NCBI RefSeq assembly: GCF_002887815.1
Contig: NZ_PDHO01000022.1
Coordinates: forward strand, 16,047-80,046
Direction of reading: 5' to 3'
DNA from: Mycobacterium sp. ENV421
GTDB taxonomy: Bacteria; Actinomycetota; Actinomycetes; Mycobacteriales; Mycobacteriaceae
Length of the DNA stretch: 64,000 nucleotides
The notes under the pieces are model-generated. The model saw nothing but the letters and a program-made list of their open reading frames with translations. It was not told where the DNA came from and ran no database searches. Below, in pieces: positions 11,869 through 19,916 of the stretch (position 1 is its first letter; each line of letters begins with the position of its first letter). The position numbers and the translations under genes were made by a program.

Positions 11869-12881
11869 CACTTCTTCTCCGCGTGGCCACCGAATTCGCT
11901 GCGCATCGCCGAGCAGATCTTGTCGGTGAACTCGCCCAGCTGCCGGGACTGGAAACGCTCGTAGAGGGCGGTGGTGATGACCGGGGCGGGGATACCTTCG
12001 TCCACCGCGGCGAGCACCGTCCAGCGTCCTTCGCCGGAATCCGATACCCGCCCGGAGAACTGGTCGAGGCCGGGTGAGGCCGCGAACGCGTCCGCGATCA
12101 GGTCCACCAGCCAGGATCCGACCACCGATCCGCGGCGCCAGACTTCGGCGACCTCGCCGACGTTGATGTCGTACTGATAGGCCCACGGGTCGCGCAGCGG
12201 AGTGGTCTCGGCGTCGACCACCCGATCGACCGTGCCGGCGTTGGCGTGCTTGATGATGCTCAGCCCTTCGGCGATGGCGGCCATCATCCCGTACTCGACA
12301 CCGTTGTGAACCATCTTCACGAAGTGCCCGGCGCCGTTGGGGCCGCAGTGTAGGTAGCCCTCGGGGGCGGTTCCGGCGGCGTCCGCGGGCCGGTTCGGGG
12401 TCGGCTCCGCGGTACCGATCCCCGGTGCGATGGTCTTGAAGATCGGATCGAGGCGATCGACCACGTCGGTCTCGCCGCCGATCATCAGGCAGTAGCCGCG
12501 GTCCAGCCCCCAGACTCCGCCGCTGGTGCCGCAATCGACGTAATGCAGACCACTTTCGGCGAGCTTCCGCGCCCGGGTGATGTCGTCGCGGTAGTACGAG
12601 TTGCCGCCGTCGATCACGGTGTCGCCGGACGAGAGCAGCGGGACCAGTGCGTCAAGAGTCGAGTCGACGATCGCGGCGGGCAGCATCAGCCATATCGCGC
12701 GCGGACCGTCGAGTTGTGCGACGAATTCTTCGAGGCTGGCCGCTCCGGTGGCGCCCTCGCCTTCCAGCTCGCTGACCGCGGCGGGGTTCACGTCGTACAC
12801 GACGCACGTGTGCCCGCCCCGCATCAATCGGCGAACCAGGTTCGCGCCCATTCGTCCCAAACCAACCATGCCGAGTTGCAT
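11868..12881 (-). CDS. gnd: 6-phosphogluconate dehydrogenase, decarboxylating (short form)
   Basis: 337 residues, the shorter GndA/YqeC-type length rather than the 470-residue form. Oxidises 6-phosphogluconate to ribulose 5-phosphate and CO2. Seen: N-terminal Rossmann motif GMVGLGRMGANLVRRL (residues 4-19), LMLPAAIVDSTLDAL, the substrate motif VIDGGNSYYRDD, CGTSGGVWGLDRGYCLMIGG, and HCGPNGAGHFVKMVHNGVEYG with the catalytic Lys/Asn. ATG 12881 is chosen because it starts directly before the Rossmann strand and follows AGGGTGGG. First gene of a minus-strand operon gnd-zwf-glycosidase with overlapping ends; divergent from the HAD phosphatase. Confidence 0.95.
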   Translation of the reverse strand: MQLGMVGLGRMGANLVRRLMRGGHTCVVYDVNPAAVSELEGEGATGAASLEEFVAQLDGPRAIWLMLPAAIVDSTLDALVPLLSSGDTVIDGGNSYYRDDITRARKLAESGLHYVDCGTSGGVWGLDRGYCLMIGGETDVVDRLDPIFKTIAPGIGTAEPTPNRPADAAGTAPEGYLHCGPNGAGHFVKMVHNGVEYGMMAAIAEGLSIIKHANAGTVDRVVDAETTPLRDPWAYQYDINVGEVAEVWRRGSVVGSWLVDLIADAFAASPGLDQFSGRVSDSGEGRWTVLAAVDEGIPAPVITTALYERFQSRQLGEFTDKICSAMRSEFGGHAEKK

Positions 12882-12959
12882 GACGCCCACCCTAGTGATC
12901 CGTCGCAGCAAACTCGCCGGATTCGAGGTCAGGGCCTGGTACATGGCACAATCGTGGGC

Positions 12960-13643
12960 GTGCGAGCGGTGTTATGGGACATGGACGGCACTCTCGTCGA
13001 CTCCGAAAAGCTCTGGGACGTCGCGATCAAGGAGCTGTACACCCGCCACGGCCGGGTGTTGTCTCCGGAGGTCCGCGACGCCACAGTGGGCGGCTCGGCC
13101 GACGGGGTGATCCGGATCGTGTTCGCCGACCTCGGTCTGGATCCGCACCCGGGGCACATGGCCGAGGTCGCCGACTGGATGCACGAGTACGTCGGAGAAC
13201 TGTTTTCCACCGGCCTGCCGTGGTGCCCGGGTGCCCGGGAACTCCTCGACGCGCTGCGGGCCGCCGACGTGCCGATGGCGCTGGTGACCAACACTCGTCG
13301 GGACCTCACCGAGAATGCGTTGAACAGCATTGGCAGGCATTATTTTTCGGCCACCGTATGCGGCGATGAGGTGCCTGAGGGCAAGCCCGCCCCGGACATC
13401 TACCTGCGCGCCGCCGAGCTGCTCGGGTTTGCCGCAGGTGAGTGTCTGGCTATCGAGGACTCGGTCACCGGCACCGCTGCCGCCGAAGACGCCGGATGCC
13501 CGGTGCTTGTGGTACCCAACGAGATCCACGTGCCCGCCACCCCTGGCCGGCAGCACGTTTCGTCGCTCGCCGGGTTGGGCATCCCGCAGCTGCGTCAGAT
13601 TCACACGGACCTGCGGCTAGGACTCGGCGAACGCTCGGCGTGA
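12960..13643 (+). CDS. HAD superfamily phosphatase (beta-phosphoglucomutase-like subgroup)
   Basis: 227 residues. HAD motif I is DMDGTLVDSE with the two aspartates near residues 7 and 9, motif II is the threonine in ALVTNTRRDLT, motif III the lysine in EGKPAPDIY, and motif IV IEDSVTGTAAAEDAG. The helical cap inserted after motif I fits beta-phosphoglucomutase and small sugar-phosphate phosphatases. GTG 12960 gives the usual short N-terminus; GTG 12954 is an alternative. It is divergent from gnd across about 70 bp, suggesting a role in sugar-phosphate metabolism, though the substrate is not determinable. Confidence 0.85.
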   Translation: MRAVLWDMDGTLVDSEKLWDVAIKELYTRHGRVLSPEVRDATVGGSADGVIRIVFADLGLDPHPGHMAEVADWMHEYVGELFSTGLPWCPGARELLDALRAADVPMALVTNTRRDLTENALNSIGRHYFSATVCGDEVPEGKPAPDIYLRAAELLGFAAGECLAIEDSVTGTAAAEDAGCPVLVVPNEIHVPATPGRQHVSSLAGLGIPQLRQIHTDLRLGLGERSA

Positions 13644-13729
13644 ACGGCTGACCGATATCTGCGTGTTGCGGCTGCGACTGTGCAATCGTAGTTGTGATCA
13701 GGATCGCAGTGCTGCGGAAAGGACGCCTC

Positions 13730-15196
13730 ATGGCCGGCCAGGGACCCACCAGCGACACACCCACAGGACTCGAGGACGCGGACTTCTCCTCGGGCGGCAC
13801 GGCGGTCCGGATAGCCTCGGTAGCCGCTCTGGGCGGCCTGCTCTTCGGCTACGACAGCGCGGTCATCAACGGTGCGGTCGACTCGATCCAGTCGGACTTC
13901 GGCATCGGTAACACCGAGCTCGGCTTCGCCGTCGCGTCGGCGTTGCTCGGAGCCGCCGCCGGTGCGATGTCCGCGGGCCGGATCGCCGACCGCATCGGCC
14001 GCATCTCGGTCATGAAGATCGCGGCGGTGTTCTTCCTCATCAGCGCCATCGGCACCGGGCTGGCACCGAATGTCGTGACGGTTGTCATCTTCCGGATCGT
14101 CGGCGGCATCGGCGTCGGCATCGCCTCGGTGATCGCGCCTGCGTACATCGCCGAGACCTCCCCGCCGCGCATCCGCGGCCGGCTCGGCTCACTACAACAG
14201 CTGGCCATCGTCTCCGGCATCTTCCTGTCGTTCGTCGTGAACTGGCTACTCCAGCACGCCGCCGGGGGCCCGAACAAGGAACTGTGGCTGCACCTCGACG
14301 CCTGGCGGTGGATGTTCCTGGCGATGGCGATTCCCGCGATCCTGTACGGGGCGTTGGCGTTCACCATCCCGGAGTCGCCGCGATATCTGGTGGCCAGTCA
14401 CAAGATTCCCGAGGCTCGCCGGGTGCTGAGCATGCTGCTGGGCGAGAAGAACCTCGAGATCACCATCAGCCGCATCCGGGAAACCCTGGAGCGCGAGGAC
14501 AAGCCCTCCTGGCGGGATCTGCGCAAGCCCACCGGTGGGCTGTTCGGCATCGTCTGGGTTGGCTTGGGACTGTCGATCTTCCAACAGTTCGTCGGCATCA
14601 ACGTGATCTTCTACTACTCGAATGTGCTGTGGCAGGCCGTCGGCTTCGACGCCGACCAGTCGGCCATCTACACCGTGATCACGTCGGTGGTGAACGTGGC
14701 GACCACGCTGATCGCGATCGCCCTGATCGACAAGATCGGCCGCAAACCACTCTTGCTGATCGGCTCGTCCGGCATGGCGGTCACCCTCATCACGATGGCC
14801 GTCATCTTCGCCAACGCCACTCTGGTCGACGGAAAGCCGGACTTGACGGGCGCATCCGGAGTCGTCGCGCTGATCGCCGCGAACCTCTTCGTGGTGGCGT
14901 TCGGTATGTCCTGGGGGCCGGTCGTCTGGGTGCTGCTGGGCGAGATGTTCCCGAACCGCATCCGTGCGGCCGCACTCGGCCTGGCGGCGGCGGGACAGTG
15001 GGCGGCGAACTGGTTGATCACGGTCACGTTCCCCGGCCTGCGCGAGCACCTGGGTCTCGCGTACGGGTTCTACGGGCTGTGCGCGATCCTGTCGGGACTG
15101 TTCGTCTGGAAGTGGGTCATGGAGACCAAGGGTGTCTCGCTCGAGGACATGCACGCCGAACTCCTGCACGAGGACAAGCCGGCACGCTCGGGTTAG
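13730..15196 (+). CDS. MFS sugar porter (sugar/proton symporter)
   Basis: 488 residues with about 12 membrane segments and the sugar-porter signatures: GGLLFGYDSAVINGAV in TM1, GRIADRIGR loop, RGRLGSLQQLAIVSGI, PESPRYL at the end of the first six-helix half, QQFVGINVIFYYSN in TM7 (QQ..G.N..FYY), and METKGVSLEDM (PETKG type) at the C-terminus. The family includes xylose, arabinose, galactose and glucose symporters. ATG 13730 is preferred because GAAAGGA lies 6 bases upstream. It follows the HAD gene after 86 bp on the same strand and sits near gnd/zwf, consistent with sugar import for that module. Confidence 0.93.
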   Translation: MAGQGPTSDTPTGLEDADFSSGGTAVRIASVAALGGLLFGYDSAVINGAVDSIQSDFGIGNTELGFAVASALLGAAAGAMSAGRIADRIGRISVMKIAAVFFLISAIGTGLAPNVVTVVIFRIVGGIGVGIASVIAPAYIAETSPPRIRGRLGSLQQLAIVSGIFLSFVVNWLLQHAAGGPNKELWLHLDAWRWMFLAMAIPAILYGALAFTIPESPRYLVASHKIPEARRVLSMLLGEKNLEITISRIRETLEREDKPSWRDLRKPTGGLFGIVWVGLGLSIFQQFVGINVIFYYSNVLWQAVGFDADQSAIYTVITSVVNVATTLIAIALIDKIGRKPLLLIGSSGMAVTLITMAVIFANATLVDGKPDLTGASGVVALIAANLFVVAFGMSWGPVVWVLLGEMFPNRIRAAALGLAAAGQWAANWLITVTFPGLREHLGLAYGFYGLCAILSGLFVWKWVMETKGVSLEDMHAELLHEDKPARSG

Positions 15197-15202
15197 CCGT
15201 GC

Positions 15203-15790
15203 TCAGGGGACGTCGGTGTATTGCCAGTTCGCGCCGGTGTTGGAGAACGTGAATCCCTTGCCGGTCTGTTCACTCAGGCACGAGATGCCGGTCTGCTGCT
15301 GAATGTTGCAGCGAAATCCGGCGGCAGCGAGGATCTTGTTGAACGGCAACGTCTTCGGAGCGCCCGACGGCTGTGTGAATTGCTCAGCTGGTACCGAGGC
15401 GAACTGGGGATCGTCTTGGGTGAACACCATGATGGAGTTGGGTGCGACGCTCTGCCCGTCGGCGTCGGTCACCGTATCGGGCGCACCCGTCACGCCGATG
15501 CGACCGGTTCCCGAGGTCGACTGGCAACCGGCCCAGGTGCGGGGGACGATCACGCAGCGCCAGCTGCCGCTCGGACTGGTGAAGTAGTAGCCCGAATGCA
15601 CGTCATCGGTCCGGGTGTAGAAGTCGAACGCATTGACCAGCTTGTCATTGCTGGGACGCGCTGAAGTAGTGGTGGCCGCGGGTGGCGCCGTTTGCTCCCC
15701 GGACTCCTTGGTGGTGACGATCGGGCTGGAACAGCCGGCCAGCGCCGCGACGGCGGCGCCCAGGACGAACAGTGGCCGGGATACTCGCAC
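15203..15790 (-). CDS. Putative lipoprotein of unknown function
   Basis: 195 residues from GTG 15790. A signal peptide with lipobox (FVLGAAVAALAGCSSP) marks it as lipidated at Cys 19 or so. It is followed by a Ser/Thr/Pro-rich linker and a domain with cysteines in CVIVP, GCQSTSG, CNIQQQ and SCLSEQ that may form two disulfides. The ending ...GKGFTFSNTGANWQYTDV resembles small mycobacterial secreted proteins without known function. It converges on the sugar porter with a 6-bp gap and is divergent from hisE. Confidence 0.8.
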   Translation of the reverse strand: MRVSRPLFVLGAAVAALAGCSSPIVTTKESGEQTAPPAATTTSARPSNDKLVNAFDFYTRTDDVHSGYYFTSPSGSWRCVIVPRTWAGCQSTSGTGRIGVTGAPDTVTDADGQSVAPNSIMVFTQDDPQFASVPAEQFTQPSGAPKTLPFNKILAAAGFRCNIQQQTGISCLSEQTGKGFTFSNTGANWQYTDVP

Positions 15791-15844
15791 GAGAAGCCAG
15801 CCTAGTGGCCGACCGGAAACCGCCGTGACGGCGGCTGCACCCGC

Positions 15845-16126
15845 ATGGAACAATCGCAGGCCGTGAAGACCTTCGAGGAACTGTTCGCCGAACTGGGGGA
15901 GCGAGCCCGCACCCGACCGGCGGGCAGCGCCACCGTCGCCGCGCTGGACGGCGGTGTGCACGCCCTCGGCAAGAAGATCCTCGAAGAAGCCGGCGAGGTG
16001 TGGCTGGCCGCCGAGCACGAATCCGACGAGGCGCTGGCCGAGGAGATCAGCCAGTTGTTCTACTGGGCGCAGGTGATGATGGTCGCCCGTGGCCTGACCC
16101 TCGACGACATCTACCGGAAGCTCTAG
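15845..16126 (+). CDS. hisE: Phosphoribosyl-ATP pyrophosphatase
   Basis: 93 residues, the same length as the M. tuberculosis protein. Catalyses the second step of histidine synthesis, hydrolysing PR-ATP to PR-AMP. MazG-like all-alpha fold with ALGKKILEEAGEVWLAAEH (the EExxE-type metal site) and EEISQLFYW. The start at 15845 gives the familiar N-terminus MEQSQAVKTFEELF. hisG follows after 9 bp, so the two form an operon separated from the main his cluster, as in other mycobacteria. Confidence 0.96.
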   Translation: MEQSQAVKTFEELFAELGERARTRPAGSATVAALDGGVHALGKKILEEAGEVWLAAEHESDEALAEEISQLFYWAQVMMVARGLTLDDIYRKL

Positions 16127-16135
16127 GTGGCTGCC

Positions 16136-16990
16136 ATGTTGCGCGTTGCCGTCCCGAACAAGGGGGCGCTGTCCGAATCCGCAGCCGAGATCCTCTCCGA
16201 GGCCGGCTACCGGCGGCGCACCGATCCCAAGGATCTCACCGTCATCGACCCGGCCAATGGCGTCGAGTTCTTCTTCCTGCGTCCCAAGGACATCGCGATC
16301 TACGTCGGCTCCGGTCAGCTCGACTTCGGGATCACCGGCCGTGATCTGGCCGCCGAGTCCGACGCCCCGGTGACCGAGCGGCTGGCTCTGGGCTTCGGCT
16401 CGTCGAGCTTCCGGTACGCCGCACCGGCTGGACGGCAATGGGCAGTTTCCGACCTGGCGGGCAAACGGATCGCCACCGCGTACCCGAACCTGGTCCGGAA
16501 AGACTTGGCGAGCAAGGGAATCGAGGCCACCGTCATCCGCCTCGACGGGGCGGTCGAGATCTCGATCCAGCTCGGCGTGGCCGACGCGATCGCCGACGTG
16601 GTCGGTTCGGGCCGAACGCTGCGGCTGCACGATCTGGTGGCTTTCGGTGAGACGCTGTGTGATTCGGAAGCAGTGCTGATCGAACGGGCCGGCAACGGCG
16701 ACGACTCCAACCGGGCCGCGCGCGATCAATTGGCGGCCCGCGTCCAAGGTGTGGTGTTCGGCCAGCAGTACCTGATGCTCGACTACGACTGCCCGCGTTC
16801 GGTGCTCGATCGCGCCACCGCGGTCACCCCCGGTCTGGAGTCACCCACGATCGCGCCGCTGGCCGACCCGGACTGGGTTGCGGTGCGCGCCCTGGTTCCG
16901 CGCCGCGATGTGAACGCGATCATGGATGAGCTCGCGGCCATCGGGGCCAAGGCGATTCTGGCCTCCGACATCAGGTTCTGCCGCTTCTGA
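16136..16990 (+). CDS. hisG: ATP phosphoribosyltransferase (long form)
   Basis: 284 residues: catalyses the first committed step of histidine synthesis (ATP + PRPP). The long form carries a C-terminal ACT-like domain for histidine feedback (last ~75 residues, including VRALVPRRDVNAIMDELAAI). Catalytic segments: VAVPNKGALSE at the N-terminus, DFGITGRDL, IATAYPNLVRK and the PRPP loop LDGAVEISIQLGVADAIAD. I prefer ATG 16136 (MLRVAVPNKG) over GTG 16127 because homologs start there. Downstream partner of hisE. Confidence 0.97.
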   Translation: MLRVAVPNKGALSESAAEILSEAGYRRRTDPKDLTVIDPANGVEFFFLRPKDIAIYVGSGQLDFGITGRDLAAESDAPVTERLALGFGSSSFRYAAPAGRQWAVSDLAGKRIATAYPNLVRKDLASKGIEATVIRLDGAVEISIQLGVADAIADVVGSGRTLRLHDLVAFGETLCDSEAVLIERAGNGDDSNRAARDQLAARVQGVVFGQQYLMLDYDCPRSVLDRATAVTPGLESPTIAPLADPDWVAVRALVPRRDVNAIMDELAAIGAKAILASDIRFCRF

Positions 16991-17058
16991 GGTTGGCCCG
17001 CCGCTGCGGCGGCTGCGTGTTAGCGTCCCTTTAGTTGCCACCGGCCCGAAGGACCGTC

Positions 17059-17541
17059 ATGACGCACGCTCTCGTTCTGTTGCTGGCCCTACTGATCGGT
17101 GTGATCGCCGGATTGCGCGCGCTGACCGCGCCCGCGGTCGTGGCATGGGGCGCATTTCTCGGGTGGATCGACGTCACCGACAAGTGGTCGGCCTGGGTGG
17201 GCAGCTGGATCACCGTGGCCGTGCTGACGGTCCTGTTGCTCGTCGAGCTCGTCACCGATCAGCTGCCGAAGACGCCCAGCCGCAAGACCACCGCGCAGTT
17301 CCTGACCCGCCTGCTCACCGGTGCGTTCGCCGGTGCGGTGATCGGCAGCGCGTTCTTCCATACGTTCAGTTCACTCGGGGCCGGCATCATCGGCGCGGTG
17401 CTCGGCACCCTCGGTGGCTACGAGGCACGCTCACGGCTGGTGGCGGCCAATGGGGGCCGTGATCTGCCGGTGGCGATCGGCGAGGACGTGATCGCAGTGG
17501 GCGGCGGCTTCCTGGTTGCCTACCTGGTCAGTCTTCTGTGA
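17059..17541 (+). CDS. DUF4126 integral membrane protein
   Basis: 160 residues with about four hydrophobic segments: a first helix THALVLLLALLIGVIAGLRA, the family motif LTAPAVVAWGA, and two glycine-rich helices (GAFAGAVIGSAFF, GAGIIGAVLGTLGGY). Function unknown. ATG 17059 follows GAAGGA by about 6 bases. Its TGA overlaps the GTG of the flavoprotein at 17538, implying coupled translation with it. Confidence 0.83.
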   Translation: MTHALVLLLALLIGVIAGLRALTAPAVVAWGAFLGWIDVTDKWSAWVGSWITVAVLTVLLLVELVTDQLPKTPSRKTTAQFLTRLLTGAFAGAVIGSAFFHTFSSLGAGIIGAVLGTLGGYEARSRLVAANGGRDLPVAIGEDVIAVGGGFLVAYLVSLL

Positions 17542-18905
17542 CTCACGTAGACGCGATCATCGTCGGTGCCGGGCAGGCCGGCCCACCCTTGGCCGGGCGA
17601 CTGACAGACGCCGGTAACACCGTCGCGGTGATCGAACGCAAACTCGTCGGCGGAACGTGCGTCAACTCCGGCTGTATACCGACCAAGACCCTGGTCGCCA
17701 GTGCGCACACCGCCCACACCGCCCGCCGCGGAGCCGATTACGGGGTGTCCACCGGTGACGTGTCGGTCGACATGGCAAAAGTGAAGGCGCGCAAGGACGG
17801 AATCGTGCTCGGCGATCGCAGCGGCGTCGAATCGTGGATCGAGGGCATGCCGGGTTGCACTCTGATTCGCGGCCATGCCCGGTTCGAGGATCCGCACACC
17901 ATCCGCGTCGGGGACGAGGTCCTGACAGCCGACCGGATCTTCCTCAATGTCGGGGGCCGGGCGGTGGTGCCGGAGCTGCCCGGGCTCGGCGACATCGACT
18001 ACCTGACCAATGTCGGCATCCTCGAACTCGACGTGGTGCCTGACCATCTGGTGATCGTCGGCGGCAGCTACATCGGGCTGGAGTTCGCCCAGATGTATCG
18101 CCGGTTCGGCGCTCGGGTCACCGTGCTCGAACGGGGGCCCAGGCTCACGCCGCGCGAGGACGAGGACGTCTCGGCGGCCATCGAGGACATCCTCACGGCC
18201 GAGGGCATCACCGTCGTCACCGGCGCATCCGGTCTACGATTCACCAAGCGCGACAACGGTTTCGAGGTGATTCCGTACGACGGAGCCGAGCCCATCGCCG
18301 GTTCACACCTGCTGGTGGCCGTGGGCCGCCAGCCGAACACCGACGACCTCGGCCTCGACCGCGCCGGTGTCGAGGTCGACGGCCGCGGCTACATCGTCGT
18401 CGACGACCAACTTCGCACCACCGCCGAACACATCTGGGCGATGGGCGACTGTAACGGCAAGGGCGCCTTCACCCACACCTCCTACAACGACTTCGAGATC
18501 GTCGCGGCCAACCTGCTCGACGACGATCCGCGCCGAGTCAGCGACCGGGTACCGACCTACGCTCTCTACATCGACCCGCCACTCGGCCGGGCCGGCCTGA
18601 CCGTCGACCAGGTGCGCAAGTCCGGCCGTCGGGCCCTGGTGGGCCGGCGGCCGATGACCAGGGTCGGCCGGGCGGTGGAAAAGGGCGAGACGCAAGGCTT
18701 CATGCAGGTCGTCGTGGACGCCGACACCGAGGAGATCCTCGGCGCGGCGATCCTCGGGGTCGGCGGCGACGAGGTCATCCACTCGATCCTCGACATCATG
18801 TCCGCCAAGAAGCCCTACACGGCGATATCGCGCACCATGCACATCCACCCGACCGTCAGCGAGCTGGTGCCGACCGTGCTGCAGGAGCTGGAACCGCTCA
18901 CGTAG
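17538..18905 (+). CDS. MerA/lipoamide dehydrogenase-like flavoprotein disulfide reductase
   Basis: 455 residues, pyridine nucleotide-disulfide oxidoreductase class I. FAD motif VGAGQAGPPLAGRL (residues 8-21), redox-active disulfide GGTCVNSGCIPTK (near 42-50), NAD(P) motif VIVGGSYIGLEFAQMYRRFG (near 175), second FAD motif IWAMGDCNG, and a dimerisation domain ending IHPTVSELVPTVLQ with the catalytic His. It lacks the N-terminal HMA domain and the C-terminal Cys pair of true mercuric reductases, so mercury reduction is unlikely. The closest type is the FAD-containing oxidoreductase group without known substrate. GTG start overlaps the DUF4126 stop. Confidence 0.88.
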   Translation: MTHVDAIIVGAGQAGPPLAGRLTDAGNTVAVIERKLVGGTCVNSGCIPTKTLVASAHTAHTARRGADYGVSTGDVSVDMAKVKARKDGIVLGDRSGVESWIEGMPGCTLIRGHARFEDPHTIRVGDEVLTADRIFLNVGGRAVVPELPGLGDIDYLTNVGILELDVVPDHLVIVGGSYIGLEFAQMYRRFGARVTVLERGPRLTPREDEDVSAAIEDILTAEGITVVTGASGLRFTKRDNGFEVIPYDGAEPIAGSHLLVAVGRQPNTDDLGLDRAGVEVDGRGYIVVDDQLRTTAEHIWAMGDCNGKGAFTHTSYNDFEIVAANLLDDDPRRVSDRVPTYALYIDPPLGRAGLTVDQVRKSGRRALVGRRPMTRVGRAVEKGETQGFMQVVVDADTEEILGAAILGVGGDEVIHSILDIMSAKKPYTAISRTMHIHPTVSELVPTVLQELEPLT

Positions 18906-18980
18906 CGGCGGGGGCCGGCGCGATCCGGGCGCAGATTCTTGCTCTTCTGGGTTGGGCCCGGCTCTGGCATGCTGTGGGGC

Positions 18981-19364
18981 ATGACTGAGCCGCAGTTCGG
19001 AGGCACCGAGGGCGCGCCGCCGCCCAACTACCAGGCCCCGCCGAATTACCCGATGCCGCCGCAGTATCCGGGCCCGGGTGGCTACGTGGATCCCGCCGCC
19101 CCGTTCGGCCGCCATCCGGTCACCGGTGAGCCGCTGTCTGACAAATCCAAGATCGTCGCCGGGTTGCTGCAGCTGCTCGGCTTGTTCGGCCTGGTGGGGA
19201 TCGGCCGCATCTACCTCGGCTACACCGGACTGGGGATCGCCCAGCTGCTGGTCGGGCTCGTCACGTGCGGCGTCGGCGCGGTCATCTGGGGGATCATCGA
19301 CGGCGTCATGATCCTCACCGACAAGGTGCGCGACCCGCAGGGACGTCCCCTGCGTGATGGGTAG
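18981..19364 (+). CDS. TM2 domain membrane protein with proline-rich N-terminus
   Basis: 127 residues. The first ~50 are Pro/Tyr/Gly-rich (PNYQAPPNYPMPPQYPGPGG), a common cytosolic leader of mycobacterial membrane proteins. It is followed by a TM2 domain: two helices around GLVGIGRIYLGYTGLGIAQL and CGVGAVIWGIIDGVMIL with the hallmark DG. Function unknown. ATG 18981 is chosen as the first start giving the usual MTEPQ opening. It overlaps the DUF2752 gene by about 8 bp, so they are cotranscribed. Confidence 0.87.
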   Translation: MTEPQFGGTEGAPPPNYQAPPNYPMPPQYPGPGGYVDPAAPFGRHPVTGEPLSDKSKIVAGLLQLLGLFGLVGIGRIYLGYTGLGIAQLLVGLVTCGVGAVIWGIIDGVMILTDKVRDPQGRPLRDG

Positions 19365-19767
19365 CGTCGACCAGCCACCCAGAACCCGGCTCTACACCGG
19401 GCTCGCCACGGGTGCGCTGGGGATCGGTGCGCTCACCTATGTCGGCATCGCCGACCCGCACCGGCCCGGCTCACTCTTTCCGCCGTGCCCGTTCCGGTTG
19501 CTCACCGGCTGGAACTGCCCGGCGTGCGGTGGCCTGCGAATGACCCACGACCTGCTGCACGGCGACGTCGCAGCCGCTGTCGTCGACAATGTGTTCCTGC
19601 TCGTGGGTTTGCCGCTGCTGGCACTCTGGGCGATCTGGCGGATCCGGCGAGGGGAGCGGCCGTTTCCGCTTTCGGTGATCAGCGTGATCGCCGTCGCGGC
19701 GATCAGCTGGACGGTCATCCGGAACCTGCCGGGCTTCCCGCTGGTGCCCACATTAATCGGGCAGTGA
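19357..19767 (+). CDS. DUF2752 membrane protein
   Basis: 136 residues with three hydrophobic segments. The DUF2752 signature CPFRLLTGWNCPACGGLRMTH is near residue 47, with the CP.CG pair that may bind metal or form a disulfide. The function of the family is unknown. ATG 19357 (or GTG 19354) overlaps the 3' end of the TM2 gene, and the two are a common pair in actinobacteria. Confidence 0.85.
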   Translation: MGSVDQPPRTRLYTGLATGALGIGALTYVGIADPHRPGSLFPPCPFRLLTGWNCPACGGLRMTHDLLHGDVAAAVVDNVFLLVGLPLLALWAIWRIRRGERPFPLSVISVIAVAAISWTVIRNLPGFPLVPTLIGQ

Positions 19768-19916
19768 TGCCCACACCGCGCTGATACACTCGCAACTGAA
19801 AATCATCGGGCCGGTGCAGTCCCAGACATCACACGTCAGACTGCGGTAAGGCCAATCACCACGCGCATCGCGCACACCAGCTTTCCGCCGCATGACCGAC
19901 CGCGGAGGAGCGTGGA

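Noticed and set aside
17538..18905. True mercuric reductase (merA)
   Set aside because: No N-terminal metal-binding domain, no C-terminal vicinal cysteines and no mer operon neighbours.
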